The notes: a model not told the origin generated them from the sequence alone. A DNA stretch of 64,000 nucleotides from Cylicocyclus nassatus (GCA_958299035.1 CATQJL010000001.1:18831433-18895432); one strand, 5' to 3'; positions 13,122 through 25,345 are shown, counted from the stretch's first letter. Numbers and translations are program-made.

Positions 13122-14153
13122 TTAGGTCGTTCCGAAAGTTCTTTCCGTTTTTTCATCATATTATATAAACACGTGGAACGAAGAAAGAGAAACGCTTCAG
13201 GCAATGTCCGACGCAACTTTTCTTCGTCTTTTCAACTATCATATTCCTGTGCCGCTTGCACTTGTGGTCAATGAGATAATGGCCGAAATTTCGAACCCAT
13301 GGTTTTTACCATCTCCAACTTCGGCAATTTTTCACAATCTTCTTTTTGGCTTTTGGAAAGGCTTTGATAACAGTCAGATAGAGTAAACAAAGTGCAGTTA
13401 AATGCAATTTTTCTGCATCCATAGCCAGCCTCAAGATTTTTTTAGAATTATTTTTCTGATGCTATCAAATTCCACTTTTGGGGATGCCAAGAACCATCGA
13501 CCGTAAAACGCCGCACAACTAAGGTGTCATTGCAGCTGCAGCAATGCAGCTTTTCCTCCTCTCTCTATTGAGTATTTTTCTTCCCAATTTGTGGGGGTTT
13601 TCGGCGATAAAATTCCCATAATTCTTGATTTTTGAACCGGCCTAAGGGTATACATCTGAATTACATAATCTTATTTCGAATAGCTAAACACTCAGTTACT
13701 TTTTAAAAACAGTGGACAATCATAAACGACTTTTTGAAAGTGTTGAAATCCCATAATTTGTTAATGTTCGGAGCGTTTATGTGTTTTGCGACTTTGAAAA
13801 AGTGAAGACTTCTAAAAAAAGTATCTCAGAAAATACTGAGAAGCTAGTTGAGATTGCCAAAAAAATTCCATTAAATTGCACCTTGTTTACTCTATCCGAA
13901 TGCTATTAAATCTTCTCCAAAAGTCAAAAAAGAAAATTGTGAAAAATTGCCAAATTTGGACCTGGTAAAAGCCACGGCTTCGAAATTGCGGCCATTATCT
14001 CACTGACCACAAGAGCAAGCGACACATTAATATGACTGTTAAAAAGAGGAAGAATAAATGCGTCGAAGCAATGCTTAAAGCGTTCTCCTACCTTCATTCC
14101 ATGTGTTTTTATGATAGGTTGAAAAAACGGAAAGAACTTTCGGAACGACCTAA
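13122..14153. mobile_element. Mariner-like foldback MITE (TTAGGTCGTTCCGAAAG ends)
   Basis: The ends are inverted repeats starting TTAGGTCGTTCCGAAAG and each is flanked by TA (13120-13121 and 14154-14155), the target site of Tc1/mariner elements. Internal arms are also inverted copies, seen in the mirrored stretches at 13200-13400 and 13870-14070. No transposase frame is visible, so this is a non-autonomous element. It shares its terminal motif with 61217-62235. Confidence 0.85.
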
Positions 14154-14155
14154 TA

Positions 14156-15520
14156 TTAGGTTGGCACATAAGTTTTGCAACTTTTCCCGTAACTTTTTCC
14201 TTATTCCATGTAACAATCTCATTTTGTGGCATCATGTAGATCGCGATGTACGCTACAAGTCTGCGCAAACCGTTTGATTTTTAATAACGTAGTACAAAAA
14301 ATCTAAGCATTTTTTGAAAACTGCTGAAAATCAAGGTTTCACGATTTTTTGGCAAACATGAAGCCCTGCGAAACCTGATTCAAACATATGAAAAAGCAAG
14401 TATAGGCAGCATGTAGCTGGAAGTTGGCACATTGGAATTAGTAAAAAAGAAATGAAATTCAAACACAAATTAAGGTGGGGCGCCTTTGAGAGGTTGAACA
14501 AGTGAAATGCGTCAAATTTTGAAGGCAATTTGTCAATAACTAAGCTGCGAAAAGTCAGAATTTGCTATAACATGCACTATAGGGTAATCCTATGCGATAA
14601 ACACAAATGCCATATTCATTTGTCGCTAAAATGAAATTCATTTTTCGATCTCATGAACGAGGCTTTTTTTATGCGAAACGGATCTCATTTTTGTGATCAG
14701 CATGTCAAATAAGCCCTATAGGCCAAGTTTCAGCAAAATCTGATGCATTCTAAAATTTTTCCCATAGTACCGTAAACCTACCGTAATCCTCACATAAGAT
14801 GGTAAAATTCGGCAAAAATGTGTGCATCGGAAGCTTGCTTCATATTCCTTATATTGCCAAAAAATGAATGCGCTACGTTCAAATAGACAAAAGTTATATA
14901 AAAAGTTGCATTATTAGGTTGTCCGGAAATTAATGCAGGTTTTGAATTTCAACCGCAATAAGTCATACATTTCTCATTTCTGAACAGGTTGCAAGGTAGA
15001 AATGTGAATCCTAGCTTGAACCACCTGACCAGAGAAAGCTATATTCGATATTTTTCGAGAACCAAAGCTTGTAAAGAGATGAAAACTTACGTTTGTACTT
15101 TTACAGATTTGTAGTATACAAGCACTTATGTGGAGACGGCACAGCACCACTTTAGCAAATGTAAGAAATTTTCTGTTTTCTTGATTTCTAACGGAGAAAA
15201 AAATATGGTAACGGCGCATACAGACGTCTTATGTGGATAGTGTTTACGTGAGCAAGTTAGAATTTCTGCAGTATTCTTTTGAACTGAGTTACAATTTTTC
15301 TCAATTTTTGAAGCAGTTGGATCTTTTTAGTTTTCGGCTCGGCACTCGAGGTGAATGGAAGCTCTTGTGAAAGCAAGATCTCCTTCTTGTAGAGCTTGCT
15401 TTGATCTATCGAATGGTACCTTGCAACCTGTTCAGAAATGGGAAGCGCATGACATATTGCGGTTGAAATTCAAAACCTGCATTAATTTCCGGACAACCTA
15501 ATACTTATGTGCCAACCTAA
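14156..15520. mobile_element. Mariner-like MITE (TTAGGTTGGCACATAAG ends), host of a nested MITE
   Basis: The left end TTAGGTTGGCACATAAG and the right end CTTATGTGCCAACCTAA are flanked by TA. The left TA is shared with the preceding MITE, so the two elements abut. Another MITE (14914-15501) sits in its right inverted repeat, leaving only 19 bp of it outside. Internal sequence resembles the element at 44291-45091, so the two form one family. No transposase is encoded. Confidence 0.85.
14914..15501. mobile_element. Mariner-like MITE nested in 14156-15520
   Basis: Inverted ends start TTAGGTTGTCCGGAAATTAA and are TA-flanked on both sides (14912-14913 and 15502-15503). Removing it restores the terminal repeat of the outer element (GTTGCA..CTTATG). 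Further inner blocks are inverted, such as the pair near 14990 and 15430. Non-coding. Confidence 0.85.
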
Positions 15521-17052
15521 TATTGCTATAGCATATATAGCAAGTATTTGTGCTCGCTTCAAATCAGTCTAATCAAGCCCAAGTGGTAGGCAAGAAATCT
15601 GCAACTTGCATCGCTTGTATATAATGGTATGAATACTGCAGGGCTTTAAAACGTGTTTGTTTACAGATTCTTCGTGCCCACTACTGGTTCTCATTTTCAA
15701 AGATAACTAACGGATAAGTGGCTTCTCACACTTGAAATAGATGGGCTGTGATGTTTTGCTAGAAACGCTGATATTTGGCCTTCCTATTGATTGATTGGGG
15801 GTCTTTCCCATAAAATTGCAGCTAATGCTTCACAGTGTACATCTCGATGCCAATCTCTTCCTTTTGAATCACTGCAATATTGTTAAGAGAACTCATAGTT
15901 GAACTCAAAATCAAGATAAATCTTCCTATCAACCACATTGAAAGTGATTGGAAGCATTCTGTTTTTTGCAATTCTTTTCAACACAGGTACAACCACAGCT
16001 CAAATTCAGAAAAATAGGTAATATCTAAAAGTGATCAACAATTCCAAAAATAGCATTGTATTCAGCAGGCTCACTTACCCCCTTTGCCTTATCGCAGCTT
16101 TCGAACTTGACAAAAAAAAACTATAAAAATCGGCAAAATTGACATCGTGATAACAAAACTAGCCTACGACACCCTCTTCGTCCAGAGGTCGTGCCAAATT
16201 TGGTCTGGAACGGTTCAGTCATCAGAAAGGAAGAAAACTTAGCATATAATATAACATATAAATTTACGATAAGAGATTTTCAAAGCTTTTAAAATCCATT
16301 TTCTATAGGGGCAGCAGTGGGGATGTGGCTTTTGAAAAGCACTATCAACACATGCATCCTCTGTTTCCTTTTTAAAAAGGAACAATGAAAACAAGAATGC
16401 TTTATCCGCAGCAATTTGGTGGCCACTGCGTAAATATGTAGTATATAGCACTTACACATATAACTACTCCGATGCATATACACATACATACTGCATACAC
16501 ACATAAACACCCAATCTAAATAAAAACTTCCCAATTGTTGGTTCTTCTTTCTTGCTTACTGAGAAGCTCCGGGAGGGTTACTAATATTTCCTGTACTGCG
16601 TCTAACTGTGAAAACGAAATAGATAATAACGGAATTTTTATTATTGTTCAAATTTCATTTTTCAGTAACAAAAACTTTAGTTCCTTGTAATCATACTTAG
16701 GTTTTGTGCTACTAACTTGATATGTCATTGAATGAGCTGAAACGCTTTTTAGATTTGGTTAAATTTTTTTGCAAAGAAAACACGCTTGTGCAGTACGCGA
16801 AGTGCGCGTTTCAATAATAAGGAAGGTTGAAAGTGTACGATTCCAAAATCGTGCCGAAAAGTGCCAACTTACTATTTTCCAAAGCGAATTGTCCATTTAT
16901 TACTTTAAAAGTCAGTCATCGGAAAAATGAAAGTGTTTATTGAAAATTTATCTCTTTTTGAGTATTTTTATTGCGATTTGGGGTTAATTTCAATTTACGC
17001 ATCTATTCTTGAAATACCCGGATTAATGTTAAGGGACGCAAGTATAAACACC

Positions 17053-17456
17053 CTCAAACAATCGCCGGGGGCAGGCTGTCCGCAAACTCGTGTTTTTCTG
17101 CAGGCGGTCAGCAGAATTTTGTGGCGTGGCCAAACCTTCAGCGGGCGGCACTTCCTCTTTCTTTCAGCGGAAAGTACCTGGGGGCTGCGCGGTCCTCCAC
17201 AAAGGACCGCGCAGCCCCCAGGTACTTTCCGCTGAAAGAAAATCTTGCATGTTCTCGCGGAAAGTCCGCGAGAATGCGGCCACTGCGCCGCAGCTAATCT
17301 GTAAGGATACGCGATTGTTCTCCAAGCATTTGTCTATAATTTCGCTAAAATTCTTCCAAATATCTGCAAGCGAACCGCAAGAAATCAGCGAACTATTTTT
17401 CCGGTGCCCGCTTGCCCAAAAATCGCATGGCCGCCTGCCCCCGGCGATTATCTGAG
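17053..17456. mobile_element. MITE, CTCARAYAATCG family
   Basis: The ends are CTCAAACAATCGCCGGGGGC on the left and the complement ending in GATTATCTGAG on the right. It is the same family as 11542-11859. It contains a perfect hairpin at 17158-17241 that the relative at 11542 lacks. Non-coding. Confidence 0.75.
17158..17241. repeat. Perfect 39-bp hairpin
   Basis: Two perfect 39-nt complementary arms (17158-17196 and 17203-17241) are separated by the 6-nt loop CCACAA. The absence of any mismatch in a diverged surrounding element points to a recent origin or to strong selection. A shorter related hairpin occurs at about 47015-47050. Confidence 0.9.
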
Positions 17457-17985
17457 TAGGACTAACAATGAAACTGATTTAACCAGCAGCAGAACAGAAT
17501 TGAATTATCAACTCAATTGAGGCTAAAAGAAGAGTACGCGTAATGAATGCTTGCTTCCCCGATTTCGCACAGGAAAAGTGAGCAAGTGATCCAGCCAAAC
17601 AGCCTAACCATTCAGCCAACTCTACAAACATGAGTAGGGAATGGAAATGTATTCCAAAACCTGATAGTACATCAAAAAACTTTAAACTATAAACTGGAGC
17701 GGCATCATGCCTTAACCCTTTCGTAAACAAATCTTGTTAATCGTTCTTTCAACCTTGAAAGCTCATCAATCTGAGCAAAAAGCTGTCGTGTTGGAATGGC
17801 TAACAGCACCATAGATCCGATTTCACAATCCGAGTGGTTCATTCGGAAGGACGCGCTTATCGATATGGAAACTAAAATAACTTCAAAAACACTGCTTCAA
17901 AAATCATAGGCATGTCATGTGCACAATATAGTTTTACTCTAGTAGCTAGAAAGGGTAGAAATAAACCTGTACAGTACCTAAACTA

Positions 17986-18958
17986 ATAGGTTGATGCATA
18001 ACTCCTGCACCGAAACAGGTACAGACCGCAATAATCCGAAATAATCCTAAATCCCAAATAGGATTCGATATATCATTAGATAGAGCAATCCTAGCTCTAC
18101 AAGACAATGCTCAAATGTTTGCAGTAGCTTTGATCCAAGCGAAGATTGAAGCCCGAAACGAAAAAGATTCAAGCGCCCCAAAAACCGAGGAAAAAATTGG
18201 AAGTCCGTTCAGAAAAATCCTTCAAAATTCTTAACATGCTCTTGCCTTGGTAAATGCGTATAAGACATTTCTCTATGCAGTTGCTGTGTTTTTCTCTCAG
18301 CTAGAAATTGAGAAAACGAAGTTTTTCAAGTTTTTTTCAAGACGATTTTGATATGTTCTAGCACTGACAGTTGTATACTATAGAACTTTAGAAGCGTGTG
18401 TGTGAATTTTCAGCTCTTTACAGCAGCTGGTTACGAGAAATATCGAATTTTTAGCAACTAGGCAAGAAAAATTCGGATAAGGAGAGCTAGATTCGTCATT
18501 TCTCGTGAATTAGCAGCTCTAGAAGGCTGAAAATGTAAAGATTTACTGCTAATGGCATGTACTATACAACTGTTAATGCAAGAACATCTCAGCACTAATT
18601 TGGCAAAAACATGAAAAATTTCGTTTTCTCATCGTTTAGCTGAGAAAAAAATACAGCAACCGCATAGATAAATGTCTTACGTGGAATGTCTACGAGTGAG
18701 CAAGAAAGAAATTTTGTAGGAGCTTTTGGAACAAAGTTACATTTTTGTTTTGATTGGTCTTAAGGTTTTCGAACGCATGGTTTTTTTTCAGTTTTCGGCT
18801 CAAAACTTTGCGTGGATCAAAGCTGGTGCAGATATTTGAGCATCATCTTGTAGAGCTAGTTTTGCTTTATCAGTGATATATCGACTATTTGGGTTATAGG
18901 ATTATTCCAGATTATTGCGCTGTACCTATTTTGGTGCAGGAGTTATGCATCAACCTAA
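17986..18958. mobile_element. Mariner-like foldback MITE (TAGGTTGATGCATAAC ends)
   Basis: Inverted ends carry TAGGTTGATGCATAACTCC followed by a block containing CTGCACC, and the element is palindromic over much of its ~970 bp (for example the mirrored blocks near 18260 and 18680). TA-rich flanks fit a Tc1/mariner-type target. No transposase frame. Confidence 0.75.
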
Positions 18959-18987
18959 TAGTACCGATTAGTGCCAAATCATTACAT

Positions 18988-19036
18988 TCATCTCTCCGCG
19001 TATCAGGATCCTGATACGCCGCCTGGAGAGATGAAG
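18988..19036. repeat. Short hairpin at the junction of two insertions
   Basis: Outer arms TTCATCTCTCC and GGAGAGATGAA enclose an inner perfect palindrome (CGTATCAGGATCCTGATACG). It sits where tandem-unit sequence stops and the 1.9-kb TIR element begins. Confidence 0.7.
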
Positions 19037-19691
19037 AGATCAAAGGCCTGCTGCTTATTCTCTAAGCGAGCTCTTGGAAGGCAATAATCTCTTCGCGCCT
19101 ACCTCGCGCTTATGTCGCACTCGTTTCGTACATTTCTGCGAAGTTCCCCTCCGGACAATTCCCTCAATTCCCCTAGCAATTGAAAAGCTCATTGCTTGAA
19201 CGATATATTTTAACGTTAGAATAAAGCCGTGGGAACTAATAAAATAATAAAAGTAAACTAAAAAGGAAATGCCTCTTACCAGAGAAGTCACTTAGTCGAA
19301 TGGCGCTGCTTTTATATCTGTGGAGCGAAAAAAATATGGGCTTTTTCGTTCTTATCAATGAAAATCTAGTCCAGAAGGAAAAGGCGTGTAGTCAACAGCA
19401 TGGCCGGAAAACACTCGAAAACGTACAGATGACGTCAGACTAAAAGTATGATACCTAACAAGCATTCTGATTGAGTCTGCTCCCTGGAATAATTTTGCAG
19501 CTCAGAACGCATGAAATTTGGGGGTAAGAGAAGCTCGAAACTTTCCCTGAAGAAAGCTTCGCATAAACATGACATCTAAGAGAAGAATCAATTTAAAAAA
19601 TCTTATCACAACTTTTGCTGTGATACCGGTTTTGCTGAATTACATATCTGTTCAAAGCGTCGGTTAACATAAGGAAAAAATTTGGGTACAG

Positions 19692-19797
19692 CAGACCTAA
19701 TGAACTGCCAAAAAATGATGTACAGTGTGTTTTCGAAGTTATATCAGACCCAATGAACTGCCAAAAAATGATGTGCAATGTGTTTTTGAAGTTATAT
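19692..19797. repeat. 53-bp direct tandem duplication
   Basis: Two adjacent 53-bp units (19692-19744 and 19745-19797) differ at a few positions only. Each begins CAGACC and ends AAGTTATAT. Confidence 0.9.
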
Positions 19798-20387
19798 ATC
19801 TCCAAAAATATGCTCATGGGTTCGTGCTCCGCTGTTGAGAAAACATGATTACCGTTTGCTTTTTTATCCTTCACATCTCAGTAGCTACAGCGGAAAATGT
19901 ATTTGCCTATCAGACAGCTTGTTTTCATCTTTTTCATTGCTAACAAGTCGCTGATGCGGTGGCCCTTCCGAACACAAAAACAACAACTTCTAATCCACCT
20001 CGACTAAGGAAACCGTGCCTTTCACCTCCATTTGTTGATTACTGAAAGGGAACAATCCCAACTTAAGGTGGGAATTGCGTCGATGGGCTGGTCTTATATC
20101 TACCTTCTACATCTGCGATGCCGTCCATTTTAAGGATGAAGTTCTTCGATAAAAGCTGAGCAATAAAAAATCGAAATTTGGTGAATCAATGCACTCAATA
20201 TCATGCTAGTCATGCAACTTCAAGTGAATTTCAAAGCACAGTAAACACTAAAATCCCCATGACTTCACGCATTTAACCGCTCATAAGTTTTTTCAGAGAA
20301 CGGCATCGCAGATATAGAAGGTGGTGGTTTTGAAATCAGCTCATCAAGACACATTTAAAGGTATTCGGCTTACTCCATTTTGCCGCC

Positions 20388-20738
20388 TTAAAGGCACCGT
20401 ACACCCCAAGATGAGGGGAGCTTTTGGCAGCATATAATAGTAGGGCGCTCTAACAATCCAATGCCCAAGTCGCGGCGCAAAATGCCGATTCGGAAGCGAA
20501 AAAATTGCTTCGAAATAGCAAAGATGCAATGACGAATGACCCCTCCCCCATCCATGCCCGCCCACTTGTGCGTTCCCATCCAATAACCGTTCCGGAAAGC
20601 CGGCCTGTGGGTTTTCCGGAACGGGGATTGTCGGGGTTTTCGCTCATTCTAGACTTCATATTCGGAATCAGGGACACGAGAAGGCCCTGAAACGGCAAAA
20701 ACATGGAAGTCGAAGATCTGGGTGGACGGTGCCTTTGA
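20388..20738. mobile_element. MITE, TTAAAGGCA family
   Basis: Inverted ends TTAAAGGCACCGTACACCC and its near-complement end at 20738, where the terminal TTAA is mutated. The centre has a hairpin (CCGTTCCGGAAA and complement near 20588-20625). It is related by its ends to 23971-24416 and 55321-55738, and lies inside the 1.9-kb TIR element. Confidence 0.7.
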
Positions 20739-21522
20739 GTTGGAATCGTTCTCTTGCGAGGGTTTCACATCTTCATCTTTTGTCATCAACAAAAAATCTT
20801 TGTTCAAGCAGTTTCCTTTCTAATCAATGCTAGAAGAAACAAGGCAACTGTCCGGAGAGGAACTATCGCAGGAAGGTGCGAAACGAGTGAGACATAAGCG
20901 CGAGGTAAGCGCGAAGGGATTGTTGCCTCCCAAGGGCGCCTGGAAAAGAAGTGGAGGGCCTTTAGAGGATTTTGCACGCCCTCCATTTTTCTACAATGCA
21001 GAAAATTTTTGCTTTGATGTTATGCATTCGTGACTTACAGCAGAATACGTTCTAAATTTTACGATGAAAAAACAATGTCAAATTTTCCATCACTCTGCGA
21101 TTACAGCGCTAGTTAATTTTTTGCATTCCAAAAGTTTTCGATAATTATATTGTGCCATACCGCCCTTTAGGGGCCACCTTGAGTGCAATTAATCCAAGGT
21201 GAATAAGATAGAATTGAGCTGAACATAAATGCCTATTTGGGAGCTTCTGCAACAGCATATGTGGAGACCCGCATCACTTCAGTTTTGCGAGACAATTCCA
21301 CTTCAAGCTCAAGCACATCGTCTCTTCCTGGAACTAGATATGAGTACAGAAATGAGAATTTCAAAAATTTCGTAGTTTTATGGTAATCGAACGAAGCAGC
21401 TCTCTTACAGATTCAATGTATGACTTGCACAGAAATTTCTTCTCTTTCTTTAAAGGAAAAGACTGCAATAAATAAATTTTGATTTTGAAATATGAAAGAA
21501 TAAATTTGAAGGATGTTTTGTG

Positions 21523-21817
21523 AGGGAAAATAGCTGTAATACGGTTTTTTATAGAAAAGAACGTCGCAATCGGAGAAGTTGAGATCGAGCTGATACGGTG
21601 CGAGCAACTTAAGGAGGCGAAAGGAAGCAAGTGAGGAGACGACGCCACCATCGGAGCGGTACGCTGAACTCCCTTATAGTCGACCACTGCCGCGCTATCC
21701 CGATTCAATCACTTTTTGCGACATTAAACCCAATTTCATATTATTCGTTCATTCTCCCAGTAAACAATTATTCTTTACTATGTTCTGTTACGGCAAGTGA
21801 GGGCCCAACACTTGCTG
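21523..21817 (+). repeat. 5' LTR of the Gypsy element
   Basis: This aligns along its length with 34332-34628. The left boundary is set by the TTTGTG flank. It has a tail CAACACTTGCTG and, just after it, GTAGCAGCGATTGG, which lies where a primer-binding site is expected; I cannot name the tRNA. Confidence 0.8.
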
Positions 21818-23064
21818 GTAGCAGCGATTGGAGCAGCATGCCTGACGAGGATGAGTGTTTAAAATCTACATTGTCGCTCCGTGGGTGGTCACCGATCGAC
21901 TATTAGTAGACATAACGATTTGACAGATTAGATATTATTTTGACACAGAATATTCGTCTTCTGCTAATAGTTTAGGATCCCATAGTTTTTTCTTTTTTAT
22001 TATCCAAACCTTTCTTGGCAGTGAGTCTACTAGCATTCTTGGCATTCACGTTTTCGTGGCACTTCTCCTTATTTTTTTCGTTCTTACGAATCGGCCAAAT
22101 TTCGAAATGCGTGAATAAATCAGCACGCGTGGGTGGTTTCTTTGTTTATGCGCATGTGCCTAAAAAGGCATTGAACCGGTAAATTTGATCGATCAGAAAT
22201 TCAGAGAGGGACACTGATTTTGAGTTGCGGCTGCAAAACTACGATAGAATAGGGTATATATTGTATGTATGATTGTATGATCGGTTTTCAAATTCGTGTG
22301 GAGGTGCATTGCAGACTTAACACAGGTAAACTTGCTACACCTTACGTTATAGCATTGCTTTTCGCTAGCAAAAACCTCCACGCGGTGAGTTGGCAAGACT
22401 CAACCTCCACACGAATCTGGAAGCCAATAATAGATATGCTGGTGAGAATTTTGAAGCGTCGGAGATGAGACCCGGGTGATTTTCATATACTATATTAGTT
22501 CAAGCTTTGTGATTATGCATGTTTCGATCCGTGAGAGGTGCGAAACCCCCACATATTTTGTATCATCTGAAAGTTATTGAAAAGTAGAATACAACCTATG
22601 AAGTCGCAACATGATTTATGCAATTCTTAAGATGTTATGAGCTATTGAATTTTAAAAAGCGCTTTTTTACCTGCTTTTTCAAAACCCTGCATCCCGGCGC
22701 TGTTTCGATGGATCGGTACGGCTAAGGCAAAGTCCGATAGAGCAATTCTTACTCGACAAAACCTCAAAGTCGCAACATTGCACACCTTCACACTCCAGGT
22801 TTATAGGAGTCTAAACGTCAACTTTCACTAAGTAACCTGAAATCGCTTAAATCTTTGAAATTCTCGTTCTCGGCGGCCACTGCTCAGATCGACCTAATTT
22901 TTTCACTATCTGGCAGAACAACACTTGCTTTTCAAAACCTATGGAGTCGCTCGCAAATGCTGACATATTCAAGCACCAGATTTATAACAGTGGAAATTTC
23001 GCATGATTTTTCGTTACTTTATTGTTTAGAATTCTGGTTCTCGGCGCTTATTCCCTTGATCAAC
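21818..23064 (+). other. Gypsy leader region, no recognised gene
   Basis: No protein-like frame is seen. A 14-bp inverted pair (AATTCGTGTGGAGGT near 22291 and its complement near 22403) and a diverged tandem duplication of ~165 bp (about 22740-22905 and 22915-23065, each with TTCTSGTTCTCGGCG) are present. It may include filler from other insertions. Confidence 0.4.
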
Positions 23065-23660
23065 CTACTTTCTTCGCAGTATACGTAATAACAAAATTAA
23101 CATAATAAAAAACGAATATAAAGAATTTAGTGGAACTTTTGAGAAAGAAATTTTTTGCGAAAAGAGTCGAGGGAAGTCGAGCTGTGCTTCCTCACCCCCC
23201 ACCCCCCTCCCCCGGCTTACTTTTTTGGGAGGTGAGTGTCCGGCGCTGCCGTTACCTTCACTTTTAACCGGCCAGGGGTAGCTGGAACCACCTTCACTTT
23301 TGGGGGCCTGGCTCCACCTATCGCACCTCTGGTCACGACCACGCTTCATACTTGATCCACTGCACATCTGGTTCGCATTTCGTCTCCATACCTGGTCGTC
23401 TTCCGTAAGTACATCGTATACGGCGTTTCCGGAGAGTTTATTCACACGAGCTGGAATCCATTTTTCATATCCTGAGCAGACACGTACCAACATGTCTTCT
23501 TGTGGTTAGTACGCTTTCTTCCATGCCCCATGATTTCGATTAAACTGCTTCTTTATGGTTTCGTTGCCCATCTTTCGTTCTTCGTTGGAATCTTCATACA
23601 ACAGCGTTAGCGGTGTCCTCATCTAACGTCCCAGCAGCAGCTCGGCAGGCGCTGGGACGT
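23065..23660 (-). pseudogene. Gypsy integrase C-terminal fragment, inverted
   Basis: On the minus strand the reading starts near 23655 with the motif PAPAELLLGR, typical of the region after the integrase core in Ty3/Gypsy elements. A single stop follows, then stretches with NRNHGAWKKAY, then (23493 downward) MLVRVCSGYEKW and NAVYDVLTEDDQVWRRNANQM-like sequence, the end domain that precedes the integrase tail. It continues as an unrelated open tail to 23065. At least two stops and no catalytic core are present, so it is inactive. It faces opposite to gag in the same element and abuts a perfect hairpin at 23666, suggesting a fold-back rearrangement or a separate inverted insertion. The family is clear; how it came to be inverted is inference. 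Confidence 0.75.
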
Positions 23661-23665
23661 CAGAC

Positions 23666-23715
23666 ACCTTGTACAAGTTCACCAGGAACGCTGTCCTGGT
23701 GAACTTGTACAAGGT
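23666..23715. repeat. Perfect 22-bp hairpin at the integrase/gag junction
   Basis: Arms 23666-23687 and 23694-23715 are exact complements with loop ACGCTG. It marks the point where minus-strand integrase sequence ends and plus-strand gag-side sequence begins. Confidence 0.9.
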
Positions 23716-23779
23716 ATTCGCCGATAACACTGCAGGAACTCGGCAAGCTTTTCTGTCGTTCCTCCCTCCTTGATTTTCT

Positions 23780-25345
23780 GGAAGGTTTCAACATAATCGG
23801 ACCATTACAGTCCTCACTTCCTAGCTTAAATGATACGGACGTAGTCCACGGGCGCGAAATCAAAACCCTAAGAGATGCTACATCCGAGGTGGTGACAAAC
23901 ATCTTGTATAACAATCATTATAACACCGCCCAATTAGTCCAACGTTTTAACGATAACAACCCCTCATTACTTAAAGGCAGTGTCCCTGCAGATTCGGGTC
24001 CTGGGGGATATACGTGTGGTGGGGTTCCTGGTCACCCCATCGCCCTCCAGGCTCACTCCGGCTGGGTGATATTCCCCCTGGGCCAAGAAAATGGCCCCTC
24101 AACCGGCGCGCGCAACCCCAACTGGCGCGCGCTTGGACGGCCTTCCCCGCCTGTTCGGCGCAAGACCCCACGAGCGCTCTCCCCCATGATGCATGCTATC
24201 CAAAGCAAGAATTACAGGCGGCAGGATCTTCGTCTGAGGACCTCCCCCAACTTTCCATCAAAGATCTCGTCCAAGCTGCTTTTCTAGAATTAGGAAAACG
24301 CCTCAAAATCGGCCTTTTCAGCCCGTTCAAAGCTCAAATTCGGATTCTACGTGGCGAAAAGGCCTAAAACATGCAAAAAGGTGGAGGTGCAAAATCTGCC
24401 GGGACACTGCCTTTAAGGATCTGAACGATACTTTTGAGGCCGTAGACTCCCGCGTGCGAACTATTTCGCAGGTAGCCATGTTTAACTTCAAGGACCATCT
24501 CATACCTACCGGCATACACTGATTGTGGGGATACCTTACAATTTGGCACTTGGCTTCGATGCCTCAAAGACATTATGCGTACCCATCCAGGAGGACTTAC
24601 ATCCGAACTGAAAGCCAGCATTTTGATAACGTACCTTGACGGAATGGCCCGCGTAAAAATCAAAGAATTACCGCTTGTTGATTGCGGGGATTACGACAAG
24701 CTGGTAGCCCACTTGTCGCAATTTTTTGAAACGCCTCATGAGCGCGCGCGCTATACGGCACGCCAGAATCTCCTCGTCTGTCATCAGGAGGTAGGCGAGA
24801 CGGTGGTAGCTTTTGCGAGCAGAATACTAAAACGCTAGTACGCAAGGCAACGGCGGGCCAGGGTCAGGCTATTCAACAAGAACGAACCCTAGAAGAGCTC
24901 GTTGAACGCCTTCGACCAGACATCCGCTACCACGTACAGTTGGAAGGTCCAGTCACTTTCCAGCGGGCGTTAAATAAGGCGCGTACGGTAGAACGACTAC
25001 TCTCGGACGCGTCTTGCACGCTTAGCAAACTGATACATCAGAACTCCGGACCCGGTATACAAGCCATGTCGACGAACCGTAAAGTCACTTTTGCTAACTC
25101 AGAAATTGCTACCCTTGTTTTTCAGAAAGATCGGGATGGAAGCAAAATTGTCCTCGTTCTCCAACACCGTCCCGGAGTGGACAATAGCAAAACTTCGCCA
25201 ACAAACAGAACCCCTTGGTTTCCTACAACCGCAAAGGAATAGGACACATGGCCAAGCAATGCCCGTCGGCGAAACGCAGGAATACAGCTCAGCGGTTCTT
25301 TCCTAAACGTGCTTTCCTATTCGCTCTTACATTTCATCCCCGGTA
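23780..25345 (+). pseudogene. Gypsy gag remnants (capsid and degenerate zinc knuckle)
   Basis: The gag reading comes in pieces. The N-terminal part (about 23780-23970, with QLVQRFNDNNPSLL) is cut by a 446-bp MITE. It resumes at 24417 with DLNDTFEAVDSRVRTISQ and VAMFNFKDHLIPTGIH, then loses frame by what looks like a 2-nt deletion near 24522. The capsid core follows (FGTWLRCLKDIMRTHPGG, then ASILITYLDGMARVKIKELP, to 24835), then another frame change at a TAG. The next part runs EELVERLRPDIRYHVQLEGP to about 25020. A zinc knuckle at about 25220-25265 reads SYNRKGIGHMAKQCP, so two of the three cysteines of the CCHC pattern are lost. The gag would form the virus-like particle and bind RNA. Here it cannot be made as one protein. 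Confidence 0.75.
23971..24416. mobile_element. MITE inside gag, TTAAAGGCAGTG family
   Basis: The inverted ends are TTAAAGGCAGTGTCCC and the complement ending in CTTTAA, with TTAA at both extremities. Removing it joins the two halves of gag. Sequence is GC-richer than the surroundings and any open frames in it are chance. Confidence 0.8.

Larger units (their letters stand above)
19038..20972. mobile_element. 1.9-kb TIR element, non-coding
   Basis: About 100 bp near each end (19065-19165 and 20843-20942) are inverted copies, including GACATAAGCGCGAGGTA on one side. The extreme ends read CAAAGGCC and GGCCTTT. Tandem-unit sequence resumes on both sides (compare 2470-2510), which supports insertion. 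Inside are a 53-bp tandem duplication, an inverted pair near 20101 and 20298, and a second MITE (20388-20738). No transposase frame is seen. Confidence 0.55.

Noticed and set aside
23889..24367. Open frames of 117-132 codons in the gag region
   Set aside because: Their downstream parts run through the MITE at 23971-24416; only the first part is true gag.
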